DNA from: Histoplasma ohiense
Lineage: Eukaryota > Ascomycota > Eurotiomycetes > Onygenales > Ajellomycetaceae
NCBI GenBank assembly: GCA_017607445.1
Contig: JAEVHH010000002.1
Span: 124,001-188,000, forward strand
Direction: 5' to 3'
Length of the DNA stretch: 64,000 nucleotides
Shown here one piece after another: positions 44,359 to 55,012 of the stretch (positions are counted from its first letter, which is position 1; the number at the start of each line of letters is the position of its first letter). A program made the position numbers and the translations under genes. Below the pieces are notes generated by a model. It was not told where the DNA came from, made no database searches, and was given only the letters and a program-made list of their open reading frames with translations.

Positions 44359-45500
44359 ATGTCAGAACCAGCTGTTTCTGTTGCTGGTTTGAAGTCTATG
44401 GAGGGTGATATGCTGTCTGTCATTGAGAGCATTTGCTTGGGTTGTCTGGAGAGGTTGCAGAATCCTCCAGTATATTCTTGCTTTGTGAATGATGAATGAA
44501 CACACTGTCATGTCTGTCATATATCAAATAGAAGTTGTGCTGCTGTAAGTTTTCTTAAACTGAGATTGTTAAAAGTACTAATGGATTATAGATGTCTGAG
44601 TGCTTTCATGAAACTGATCAATCTTTGATTGATGAATTTCATGAGATGCTGCTCTCTGATGAAGTTCTGAATAAGAGATTTGCTATGTATCAAACTGCTG
44701 TTGCAAGGTTTGTACTTGATGTGCAGGTCTATGAGGATGCAGATGGAATTCTAGAATTCTATATGAACTTTGATGATCTATTGTCACAGCAGAGTATGGT
44801 ATTTGATCATAGCAGTGTTTCAGAAAGCATGTTTTTGTGTTCTGCTATTACATCAGTGTCATCCTCACTGGGCCAAGATCTTGGTACATTATTTGAGTCA
44901 GCTGATAATGTAGGTGAAGATGAGGAAGCAGATAGTTTCATTGAAGTGTTAGAAAGAAATGCAGCAGCATATTGCTGTCATTGTATTCAACATTTGACAA
45001 TGTCTCCTCATCATTATTGTGAGTCTGCTGAGAGTTGATGCAAAAAATGCAAGCACTGCTCAGTGATGAAGCACATCTATGTTTCAGTAAGTTATTATTC
45101 AAAACAGATGTTTTTATGGTATATAATATTAACTTTCTATTAGATGTCAGTGGATGCTGTTGAATTGACTCAGATGATTATCAATGCTGCTGAGGATTTA
45201 ATTATTGCTGATGTGAACACTTTGAACATTAATATTTTGCAGAGTGCTGTGACTGTGGTGGTTAGATTCTTTGCTGTGAAGATTCAGAAGATTCAACAAG
45301 ATGATTCTTCTGAGACTTCAGCTGAAATGATGATTGATGAGATTTCAGTGATTACATTGTCAGTCACAGCTTTCAAGTCATTGTTGAAATGTTGTGCTTC
45401 ACCAGTTGAGGAAATCTGAGATAATAAGCAGGTTTGTCTTGATGACAATTTCTCAAATGACACTGATCAAGCTGAGACAAATCTGTTTTTTAATCTCTGA
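44359..45500 (+). pseudogene. C2 antisense gene: spliced protein with two Cys6 motifs, best copy
   Basis: Three exons, 44359..44544 (62 codons), 44592..45086 (165 codons) and 45144..45500 (118 codons plus stop), all joined in phase 0. Both introns (47 and 57 nt) keep GTAAGT donors, CTAAT/TTAAC branch-like sites and TAG acceptors. The start ATG is present. The first Cys6 motif is CLGC, then C-x8-CHVC..C near residues 22 to 59; the second is CCHC..CKKC near 200 to 230. Only three TGA codons interrupt (residues near 49, about 221 and 94 of exon 3), each at a likely CGA. The C-terminal domain is helical. The gene ends 11 bp inside the convergent pol. I do not recognise the family; metal or nucleic acid binding is an inference. 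Confidence 0.72.
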
Positions 45501-48500
45501 ATGAAATAAGTATATTCAGCAGTTATTGTCATCTTCTTTGTTTTCATTTACTGACTGACTTCTGATAGATTTTATTAAACTGTTTCAAGTATTTCTGACT
45601 GTTCATCAAGTTTTCCTTGAGTTCTCAAGAATTATCTGTGTCTGTACAATCTTTCCATTTGACAAGATATTGTGTTTGACTGTGGTACTGACACTTGTCT
45701 AATATAGCTTCAACTTTTCATTTCTTTTGTGTGTCTATAATTATCAATTCTGCTTGCAGGATTTGTCTGTCACATGTGTGATATGGTTCAAGAAGGGAAA
45801 CATGGAATATGAAATGAATTTCTTTATATTGTGATGTGAGTTTCAGTTTGTACACCTGTGTACTGCAGATATCAATTATTTGGAAGAGACTCAAAAATCA
45901 ATGATCTAGTTTGGGTGAGGATTGTAAGGTGGATATATTTTTTGCATGCAGCATTACTCAGTCCTCTATCTTAAAGCTTTTTGATATATGATACTGATTG
46001 TAATACTTTTTCTCAGCTGCTTTGACAGCTTTCAGACATTCTTGAATTTTGTTCTCCACTTGCTTCATTCATTCCACTTGTTTCATCACTGATTTTGACA
46101 CACTCATGCTTGGGGGCTCCATGTCTATGTGAAGTTCAGTTGGTCAGCTGATCATTGCTTCAGATGATGTCATTTTTATCAATGTGTGGAAGACATTGTT
46201 ATATACTCATTGCATCAGAGGAATCCATTCTATCCAATTATCTTGCTGATAGCTGCAATATGTGTGAAGATAATGTTCAATCATCTGGTTCAATCATTCT
46301 GTCTGGCCATTGATTTGCAGGTGGAATGCCATCAATAATTTTTATTGAACATGGAGCAGATAACACAATATCAATCAAAACTTGCTATTTATTAATGAAT
46401 CTCAGTTGCTAATAATATTCACAGATAGATCAAAGTTCTTCACAACTCTTCATACAATAATATTCACAAGTTCTTCTACATCTAGCTCTGAAGATGTGGG
46501 CACAATTATGGCTCATTTGATGAATAAATCAACAAATACAACAATAGTATTATAGGTTTGACTTCTCTTTTTATTATCTGACAGGCCTTCAATAAAGTCC
46601 ATGCTAATTGTATGCCATTTCTTATCTGGCACTGGATGTGGTTGTAGCAATTCATACAGCTTGTGCTGCAGTATCTTGACATGTTGGCAAACATTGCAAG
46701 TTCTCACATATTCTGCAATCTCATCACTCATACCATGCCACAAGTACTTGCATTTGATCACTTCAATGATTTTGTCATGTCCAAAATGGCCATCTTGAGG
46801 ATCATTGTGATTCATTTTCATTATTTCATGTCTTACAGCTTTGTTTTGTGATATATAGATTTTATCATTTTTTCTGAGCAGATCATCTTTATCTACTGCT
46901 CAGATTGAATAATTATCTATACTAGTGTCACTCATCTCTAGTCTTCTGTGAAGTTCAGATGTACTGGTGTCTCTATTCTGAATCTGCAGTAAAAGTTCAA
47001 TGATAGATTCAGCTATCTCTTTGTAATAGACTGTCTCAGACTCAAATACCTTGACAGCTAGAATCTGTGGCATCAGAGTCTCTAGATTTAACTCTGTAAT
47101 GTCTGCAATCTCATTCTCATTCACAGATGCATTCTTTATTCTGCAGAGGTTGTTGTCATTGATAACTATGAGTCTTTTCATTCAATAATTTTCATTAGCT
47201 TGCAGATCTTTTTGCATCATCTTGATACATTGATCTAACTTTGTATTTTCTTTTGTCTTTAGTGATTTAAAGATCCTCTTATGCAGCTTCTCTTGCAGAA
47301 TAGAGAGCTCTGTCAAGAGAGCTGTGTGTTTTACAAAATCTGAGTGATGACTTGATGCATCTGCAGGATTATTTTTCTCAGAATGATGCTCTATTTCAAA
47401 ATTGAACACTGAAAGCATTTTCATTCAGTGAATCTGATGTTCATTTAGCTGCTTCATTGTCATGAAATGCTGGAGGTTGACATGATCAGATAAAACAATT
47501 ATCAGATGCCTGCTATCATATAAGTAGTGATATCATTGTCTGAAAGCTTCTACAATCAGTAATATTTCTAGATCATATGTTTGATAATGTCTTTCTGTTT
47601 CTGTGAGCTTTCTAGACCAAAATGTGATCAGATGTCAGTGATCATCATCCATTAATTGTGATATTACTGCAGTGATTGCAACATCAGATCCATCCATTTC
47701 TATACAGAGTTTTTACTGTGGATCAAAGTGGATCAACAATGATGCTTTTGTAAAGCATTCTTTTAACTGCAAAATTGTGTGCTTGTAATTATCATCTAAC
47801 TGAACAGATGTGTTATTCTTCCTCCTTTTCATTTCATAATCTTTTAACAATTCAGTCAGAGGTGCTGTTATTATTGAGAACTTGTATATGAATTGATGAT
47901 AGAAATTGATGAATTCTAGAAATATTTGCAATTCATTTATAGTTTGTGGTTCTGATCAATCTAGAATCATGTTGATGTGGTGTTTCTCAACAGTAATGCT
48001 CTGCATGGTAACCACAAAACTCAAAAATCCAATTTCTGTTGTGTGGAACATACACTTACTAAGTTTGGCATATAGTCTCCATCATCTTAACTGTTCCAGC
48101 ATGTTCTTAACATGGACGACATGTTCATCAAGTGTGTTTGAATAGATTATGATATTGTTGAGATAAGCCATGCAATATACATCTAAAAGATCACTGAGGG
48201 CTTTGTTGATATAAGATTGAAAGATCACAGGGGCATTGATTAGCTCAAAAGATAAGACTAGATATTCAAAGTATTCATATTGTGTTTGAAATGCTGTTTT
48301 CCATTCATTTTTCACTTGTATGCAAATTCTATAATATGTGTCTCTAAGGTCCAGTTGTGTATATATTTTGGCACCTGCTAATCTATCAAGTATTTCACTT
48401 ATCAAGGGCAGTGGATATTGATTCTTGATCATTATTTCATTCAATTCTTGATAATCCACACAAAGACACAGGGTTCCATCTTTCTTCAGTGCAAATAACA

Positions 48501-49271
48501 TTGATGTGTCGGCTGGGCTCTTGAATGAATGTATTCAATTCTTCTCTAATGTCTTTTTGATATATTCTCAGAGGACAGAGAGTTCTTGAGATGATAAGTT
48601 ATATATCAATCAGTATAAGAGTTTCTTGTCAGATTTGAGCTCTATGACATGATCATGAGGTGCATGTTCTGCATCAGATATGTCTTCTCAGAATACATCA
48701 AGATAATCTTTATAATCATCTGGGATATTTGGCTCAGTTGCTGCACTCGCAGCTTGTAATGATAAGGCAGTGAATATAATATTGCCATCATCAATTAGTG
48801 TTGCAAATTCTTTAGCAGTATCCAGATGCATGTGATTAATATTCAACACTTTTCTATAGATTCAGCATCTTCACACCCAGTTGATATCAGAGTTTGCAGC
48901 TTTCAATCATGACATGTTCAAAATTACATCATATCTGCTAATGTTGGCCTCTTTGAAATGGTGGAATCCTTCTCAGAGAATGTGTTCATCATTGATAATC
49001 TTCATTGCAGCTCTTTGTTGTTCATATGATTTAATCTTATGATTATCAACTGCTTTCACTACTTTTGGTTTATCTTCTGTCTTCAAGAAATATTTTGATG
49101 CTCAGATGTGGGACACAAAGTTCACATCTGCATCAGAATCCACTAGTGTTCATGCCATCAACCATCCCACTTCTGTCAGCATCCACATATTCATCATCAA
49201 TAATCATTTATCTCACAGTCTAGTTGTTCATACTCTCAATGCAGCAGCTGCTTCTACAATTGAAATTGTTG
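45490..49271 (-). pseudogene. pol: C2 pol
   Basis: Same layout as C1 pol. Chromodomain about 45590..45720. Integrase has HGMSDEIAEYVRTCNVCQHVK near 46700 and MDFIEGLSDN near 46590. The RNase H region is near 47600. Reverse transcriptase has LCLCVDYQELNEI near 48470 and the active site at 48154..48165, now YLNN instead of YLDD. Protease is near 49130. Stop TAA 45490..45492. The double Asp-to-Asn change is explained by two GAT-to-AAT transitions and inactivates the enzyme. Confidence 0.9.
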
Positions 49272-50312
49272 ATTTTTTACTTGTTGAACTTGATTGCACT
49301 TTTCAGAGTGTAACATTCAACAATCATTTGCAATATGACTCTTCTTATGACAGTGAGAACACTTCTTCATTCAGTTATATTTATCTTTCTTAATTTGTTC
49401 AGTTGAATCTGTTTATTCCTCTTGTTTTCTCTTGTTTCAATGATTGCTAGATTTATCAGAATGATGCTGATTCTCTATGAATATTGCAGATCTTTCTTTG
49501 TGAATAGCACATCATTGCTCTGACATATTTTTCTCAAGAGTCTGTAGAGTTTGAAGCAACTCTTTGTAGTTCTGAGACTTCTGATTTCAATGATTGAGTT
49601 CTGTGTGTAATATCTTCAACATTTTACTACACAAGTTATCCATTCTTTGTTCTTTGCTATATGAGGATAAGTAGTATTCTCAGTCTTTGAGATATTTAGA
49701 GAAATTGTGTATCAATTATCATTCTTGTTGCTTCACATCTTGAAACTTTTGACTCATCAATCAGTGCTGGTTCTGTGGATCATTAATTTGCATTTCTAGA
49801 TGTGATAACATATCATCAAAAGTCAACAGTGTTGCTCCTCTATGTCTCTTATATGATGATACAAAATTCAATCATTTCTGCTTAATATGGGTGTCAAGAT
49901 AGAGTTTAGCATCATTTATCTTGTGTTCTTTCTTTCAATAATATCAGCAGTGGTATGTAAAGAGAGTCAACATGCAATCTTTATAGTTCTTGAATTCTAA
50001 CATATTTTTTCCTCAATAATAGTCCTTAATCTCCAATCTCAGTGGTGTTTCATTATCATCATTCATATCATTCACAGATCAATTTTGCAGCAGTTCTGTG
50101 GTAGTATTCTGAATTAATTGAGACTTGATGAGAGTATCTTCACAAATCTGTACTTTCAACTTGTTGAGCTGCTGTTGCACATGCAGAATAGCTAATTGCT
50201 GCTCTCATTCACAGATTTGATCATTCAACTGTTGCAAACATGCATTGTGATCATTGGAGGCAGTAGAGAATTCAGATTGGTTTTCAAGAGATCTTGTGTG
50301 TGTTGAGATCAT
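49254..50312 (-). pseudogene. gag: C2 gag
   Basis: Starts at ATG 50310..50312 and ends at TAG 49254..49256. Parallel to C1 gag: Q-rich coiled N-terminus, capsid domain, a decayed knuckle near 49330..49370. The heptamer AAAAAAT is at 49272..49278. TGA codons interrupt the frame. The same length as C1 gag (1059 bp). Confidence 0.83.
49272..49278 (-). promoter_or_regulatory. -1 frameshift heptamer, C2
   Basis: AAAAAAT on the minus strand with gag-frame codons GTA AAA AAT CAA, conserved with C1 at 18977..18983. Confidence 0.7.
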
Positions 50313-50417
50313 CTTATGTGTTTTAACTAATGTTGCATGTTTTAACTAATGTTGCGTGCTTTATTGTAGGTGTGTGTAACAACGGACCACTCAAATAAAG
50401 TTATGAGTGATTAGAAT

Positions 50418-50688
50418 TGTAAGAGATGGTTGTAGGTATAATTATGAGAGTAGTGTGAAGTATGCACATAGGATGTTAAGAAGGTAGCAATCTCTATTAT
50501 TCAAAGCTAATCACTGATCTCCTAATATCTACAGATATCAGTGAGCATTATATAGGCGATCACCACATGCTACAGCTGTCTATGATGTCATGTGCTATAT
50601 CCCTTCTCATTAATTCTGACATGTTCTGTGTTCTTCTATCGCCATATAGTTATTTTCTAATATAGATATCTCTGTTGCGCCTATTACA
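50418..50688 (-). repeat. C2 5' LTR (271 bp)
   Basis: Begins TGTAAGAGATGG, ends CGCCTATTACA. The outer (right) side keeps ATCGCC and TTGCGCC, and GGCGATC survives mid-LTR. The inner (left) sites have changed (TATGCACA, TACAGA). Confidence 0.94.
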
Positions 50689-50693
50689 TCTGA

Positions 50694-50828
50694 TTTCATA
50701 GAGAAAGATGATGCTTGTTGCACACTTTCAATGACAGAAGTGTGTGTTTTGTGGTTTTCTTTCATGATGTTTGTTGCTTTGGGTTCAGCAGTAGCACAAA
50801 TACAGTGAATGCTGTGGATAGAGGTCAT
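50694..50828 (-). pseudogene. gag: B3 gag, N-terminal part
   Basis: Starts at ATG 50828 (MTSIHS), matching B1 gag MTSTHS. It is cut by C2 after about 45 codons and continues at 43540. Confidence 0.75.
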
Positions 50829-50875
50829 AACTATTACTTAATGAATTGTCTCTTGAAGATTGAGTGATTAAAAAC

Positions 50876-51143
50876 TGTGAGATGTAGTGACAGTGTGAAG
50901 AGTAACAGTAGAAGATAGTTTATAGTGTAGTGAAGATAATAGTAATATATTGTAGAGTGTAGTATAGTAGTATAATGTAGTGTAGTGTAGCTAATCACTA
51001 AGAAAGAAACGAAAGAGAAAGAAGATGTGTGAAATACATACATCAATATATATATACATATAGAAATAGCGGTAGTGAGAGTATAATGAAAAGAGGTAAG
51101 AATAAGCGAAGATAATAAGGAAATAATAAACAAGTGTATTACA
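50876..51143 (-). repeat. B3 5' LTR (268 bp)
   Basis: TGTGAGATGTAGTG..GTGTATTACA, followed by AATTT. CpGs are kept only on the outer side (AGCGGTAG near 51069, AGCGAAG near 51106). Confidence 0.92.
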
Positions 51144-51148
51144 AATTT

Positions 51149-53950
51149 ATTCACAATATTCTCTGCTGTCTGTATGAAGCTGTGAGTGTACACAATTTCT
51201 TGAGAAGTTTCAGAGAAGTTCAGAATCTCTAAGTTATATTTATATAAAAAAAAAATGAGTTTATATCTATTGTAATGAAATCTTGACTATTAATTATAAT
51301 CTCAGTATATGACAGCAGATTGCTTCAGTTGTCTTGTGTATAATTATAGAACTTACAAAGAATGTTTTTTACTGTTTATATTATTCTCTCAGTAGCTTCA
51401 TCAGTCTCTGAGTGATACACTGTTGATAACTTTTGTTCAATTCTTAATAATTAGCATATATAAGCTCAGAGTGTGCTGATGAATTGACTGTCTCTATCTG
51501 ACACAATGAATGAAGACAGACTGTGTATACAATAGAATAGATTTCTGATGAAGACATCTGCAACTACTTCAGTATTCATCTTATCACAGAGCTGTGATAT
51601 TACATTCTTACTGAGTTGATTAACAATGACTAGAATATTTGTAGAATCTTCACTTTCAGATAAGAAAACTGCAAAATTGATAGTTATATCATATCAAATT
51701 CAGTCAGAAACAGATAGAGATTTCAGTATTTCTTTTCAGTGTTCACATTATACTGTTACTGAGCTGCAGTGATCACAGTTGTGTACAAACTGATATATGT
51801 TTTTTGATATATCTGATCAGTAGAATTCTCAGACAATGATGTTGTACATAATTTCATATTCTGAGTGTTCAGTTATTGATAAATCATGAATTTTTTATAT
51901 GATCTGTGTTTATAGAGATTCTGAATCAGAAATTCATTATCTATTTCAAAAGTGTAAGCAGTTGTCATCATCAATTAAATATACTGAGATATCTGTTCTT
52001 GAATATATGTCTGTGAGGAATTGAGATGTTCTGTTTTGTATAATTTTGATGATTTATTGTCAGAATTCATCTGCTTCTCCTGCTAGCTTTCATTGTTCTT
52101 CAAGTAAGAATTCTTGAGCTTGAAACTGATTGATATATATACAGAATTTGTCTGATTGTGTAGAACTTCTTATAATTACAGAGTTAATTAACTGATACTC
52201 TCAGTGTTTTCATCTGTCATTCAAATTATTAGATGATATATCTTGTTCTTAGTGAAACAGAGCATCTGCAAAAGTATTCTCTACTTCAGATTGATAATGA
52301 ATTGTGAATAAAAAACAGCTAAAAAACAATGATCAATATATATATTTTTTGATAAGTTTATAAATGATTGTGAAGTACTCTAAGTTCTTATAATTGATAA
52401 CAATTTCAAATCTCTTGACACTCATAAGTTCAGACTTTTATTCTTCAAAACATTGTATAATTACTAGAAACTTCTTGTTATAGATCTTGTAGTTGCATTC
52501 AGCAGATGACATTTTTTTTGAGATGAAGACATAAGATTATAGAATATCTTTATTATTATATTGTATTAGTATCTCATCTATTATATAATCTGAGATATCT
52601 GTTTCAAAAATTATATGCTTATCTGAATTGAATGATTGCAGCATCAGAGTGTTTGTGAATATATACTTCAACTTTTTGAATGCTGTGTCTGTTTTGTCAA
52701 TTCATTGAAATACAGTGTCTTTTTGAATCAGATCTGTCAGTGATTGTATGATATTGAAGAAGTTTTTGATGAATCTTTGATAGAAATTGATGAATTTTAG
52801 AAAGCTTCTAGTCTCTTTTACTGAGACTAATGTCTTTCAGTTGAGAATTGCTTTCATCTTCTTAGAATCTATATGTACATCTTTTTCAGCTTTGATGATG
52901 AATTCTAGATAGATTGTAGATTTGATCTTGAAGTTGTATTTATCAATGTTCACTTACAGTTCAGCTTTTTATAGATGATCAAGTATTTGTTGTATATACT
53001 TACAATACTCAGTAAGTGATTCATCAGTGAAGATTAAGATATCATTCATATATACTGAGATGATCTTATTGAGCAGATCTTGTAGAGCTCAGTTAATGTA
53101 TTTCTGAAATATACTTGAAGTATTCACTAATTCAAAGAGAGTCATTGTTCATTTGTATAATCTGTAATATATATGAAAAGCAGTTAATCATTCATCATCT
53201 TCATTAATTCTTATCTTATAGAAGATTATAGAGATGTCAAGCTTTGTAAATCATTTTACTTTTTCTATTCATTCAAATGTTTCATTGATGAGTGAGAGAG
53301 AGTATCAGTTCTTCTGCATAATCTTGTTGAGTTTTTGATAGTTGATGCAGAATTGTAAGTCTTCTTCTGATTTCTTCACAAACAGTACAGATGCTGTGAT
53401 GAGTGAGTTGCTAATACAAATGAAGTCTTTGTTCAGTAATTCATTGAGCATTTTTTGTAGAATAAGAAGTTCATTGTGTGATATACTGTAGAGAGAATCT
53501 CAGAGCAGTTGTGAATTCTTATTATCTTTCTTAATAAGCTTGATTATATAATCTATATCAGATTTTCAGTGAGAAGAAAGCTTTTCAGCTTCTTTCTTGT
53601 TGAATATATCTGTGAAATCTTTGTATGATTTGAGTAGTTTCTTGCACAGTTTTTTGAGGTCTTTGAGTTCTAGCTTCTCTAGCATTTTTTTGATATCTGT
53701 TATACTAGTAGCAAACACTTGAATATTCTTCTTCTCATATACTTGATGAATTAGTAGTTTGTATACTTCTGTTGATATCTGAGTAAGATCAGTGATTCTA
53801 TTGACATTCTTCTTATAAACACAGTTGTCTTCTGAAAAAATAAAACAGTGATTGTATGTGTTCAACAAGGTTTCAAATTCTGTGAGTCATGATAGATCAA
53901 GTATTAGATTGTACTCAAGGTTTTGTATCTCAGTTTAATATTCATATATA
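51149..53950 (-). pseudogene. pol: A0 pol, integrase to protease region
   Basis: Second part of A0 pol. Integrase core around 51400..51700, RNase H around 52400..52600, reverse transcriptase active site YMND near 53041..53052, and the protease-to-RT linker (IKKMLEKLELKDLKKLCKKLL) near 53700. It breaks off between 53930 and 53970 within the protease. It is the most decayed A copy; even many CpA-derived sites are now TA. Confidence 0.82.
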
Positions 53951-54478
53951 TTTTTCTTTTTCTTTGTTCTTTCTCTCTTCTCTCTCTAACCCATCATAAT
54001 TCTGCAGCAGTATGTTAACTATTAAAAGCAATATGAATAACTCAATGTTTTTTGCAAATGAATACTGATTGATTAATTGATTCTATCTAGCAAATCTATC
54101 ATCACAAATCTCTGTTCTTTTTTCTCTGAAATCTATACATCTATTCTCTGCATTCATTCTCTCTTGCTCTCTGATTTCTTTCCCCCTCTCTCTCAATGAA
54201 AAAAATGGTCTGTGATAAAAGTATTTCTTATTAGAGAGCAATGTCAACAACTGCTGCTGTCTGTAAGATAGTATATGAGCAGCAAATGATAGAGTGGAAA
54301 GTGATCTGAGCTCATTATTACAAGCAGCATTTCAATGCTCATCATACTGTGTGAAAGATGCACAATCCCCACTCTTGTATGAAAAAAATGAATAAGCAGA
54401 GTATGAAATTCAAAGTAATATTTTTTGATAACACTAGATACTGATATAAAAGTAGAAGCTATCTATAAAATCTGTTAT
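53951..54478. other. Unidentified AT-rich sequence between A0 and A3
   Basis: Left part of the target of A3; it continues at 60562 after the duplication GTTAT. A TC-rich block lies at 53945..54200, and an A-rich stretch with short broken frames follows. No family was recognised. CpG-free, so it probably is or was repetitive too. Confidence 0.4.
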
Positions 54479-55012
54479 TGTAACGGGCGTACTTCGATTA
54501 ACGATTTGGTACTATCCTAATTACAGATTATGAATTGATTAAGAAAAGAAAGAGAAAAGAAATCAGAAGAAAAGATTGTATGAAGAGGATTCTTATAGAG
54601 AAAAGTTCAGAGTGGAAGAATATCAGAAGCCACTTCACAGTGGAGTGTGAAGCAGAAGAACATTAAAAGATATGTGTAAGAATTGTTAGAAGCTATATAA
54701 GTGTGAAATATGAAGTGAAGAAATCATTGAGAACTATGCAGAAGAGTTGTTAGAGACTATATGAGTGCAGAACACAGAGTGAGAGAACATAAGAAGCTAC
54801 ACAGAAGAATTGTTAGAGACTATATAAGTGCAGAGCACAGAGTGAAAGAATGTTAAGAGCTATACAGAAGAATTGTTAGAAACTATATGAGTGCAGAGCA
54901 TAGAGTGGAAGAACATTGAAAGTTATATGAAATCACAATGATCAGAAATAAGCAGATGCAGAAGAGAAGTTGATTGCATAAGTTAATTACTAATAAGTGC
55001 TAATCCATCACA
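54479..55012 (-). repeat. A3 3' LTR (534 bp)
   Basis: Outer end TGTAACGGGCGTACTTCG with CpGs kept; the rest is CpG-free. Two tandem units of about 63 bp more than A1. Confidence 0.94.

Larger units (their letters stand above)
43546..50688 (-). mobile_element. Element C2: full-length Ty3/gypsy chromovirus with antisense gene, inserted in B3 gag
   Basis: 271-bp LTRs at 43546..43816 and 50418..50688, flanked by TCTGA (43541..43545 and 50689..50693). 7143 bp, nearly the same length as C1. Gag-pol on the minus strand, antisense gene on the plus strand (44359..45500). Insertion point and target duplication differ from C1, so the two are independent. Confidence 0.95.
36584..51143 (-). mobile_element. 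Element B3: full-length Ty3/gypsy chromovirus carrying C2
   Basis: 268-bp LTRs at 36584..36851 and 50876..51143, flanked by AATTT (36579..36583 and 51144..51148). Own sequence is 36584..43545 and 50689..51143. Minus-strand gag-pol and plus-strand antisense gene. It lacks the LINE and the B1-type insertion, so it shows the uninterrupted 3' part of family B. Confidence 0.93.
690..53950 (-). mobile_element. Element A0: truncated Ty3/gypsy chromovirus, outermost host of the nest
   Basis: A0 lies on the minus strand. Its 3' LTR (690..948 plus 35783..36056) is split by A1. Next come the C-terminal part of pol (36057..36583), the insertion B3 (36584..51143), and the rest of pol up to the protease (51149..~53950). 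Similarity to A2 and A3 stops around 53930..53970, so the gag end and the 5' LTR are missing and no target duplication can be tested. The sequence is very CpG-poor, and the active-site codons read YMND rather than YMDD around 53041..53052. A0 must be the oldest insertion in the stack because everything else between 949 and 51143 sits inside it. Confidence 0.85.
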
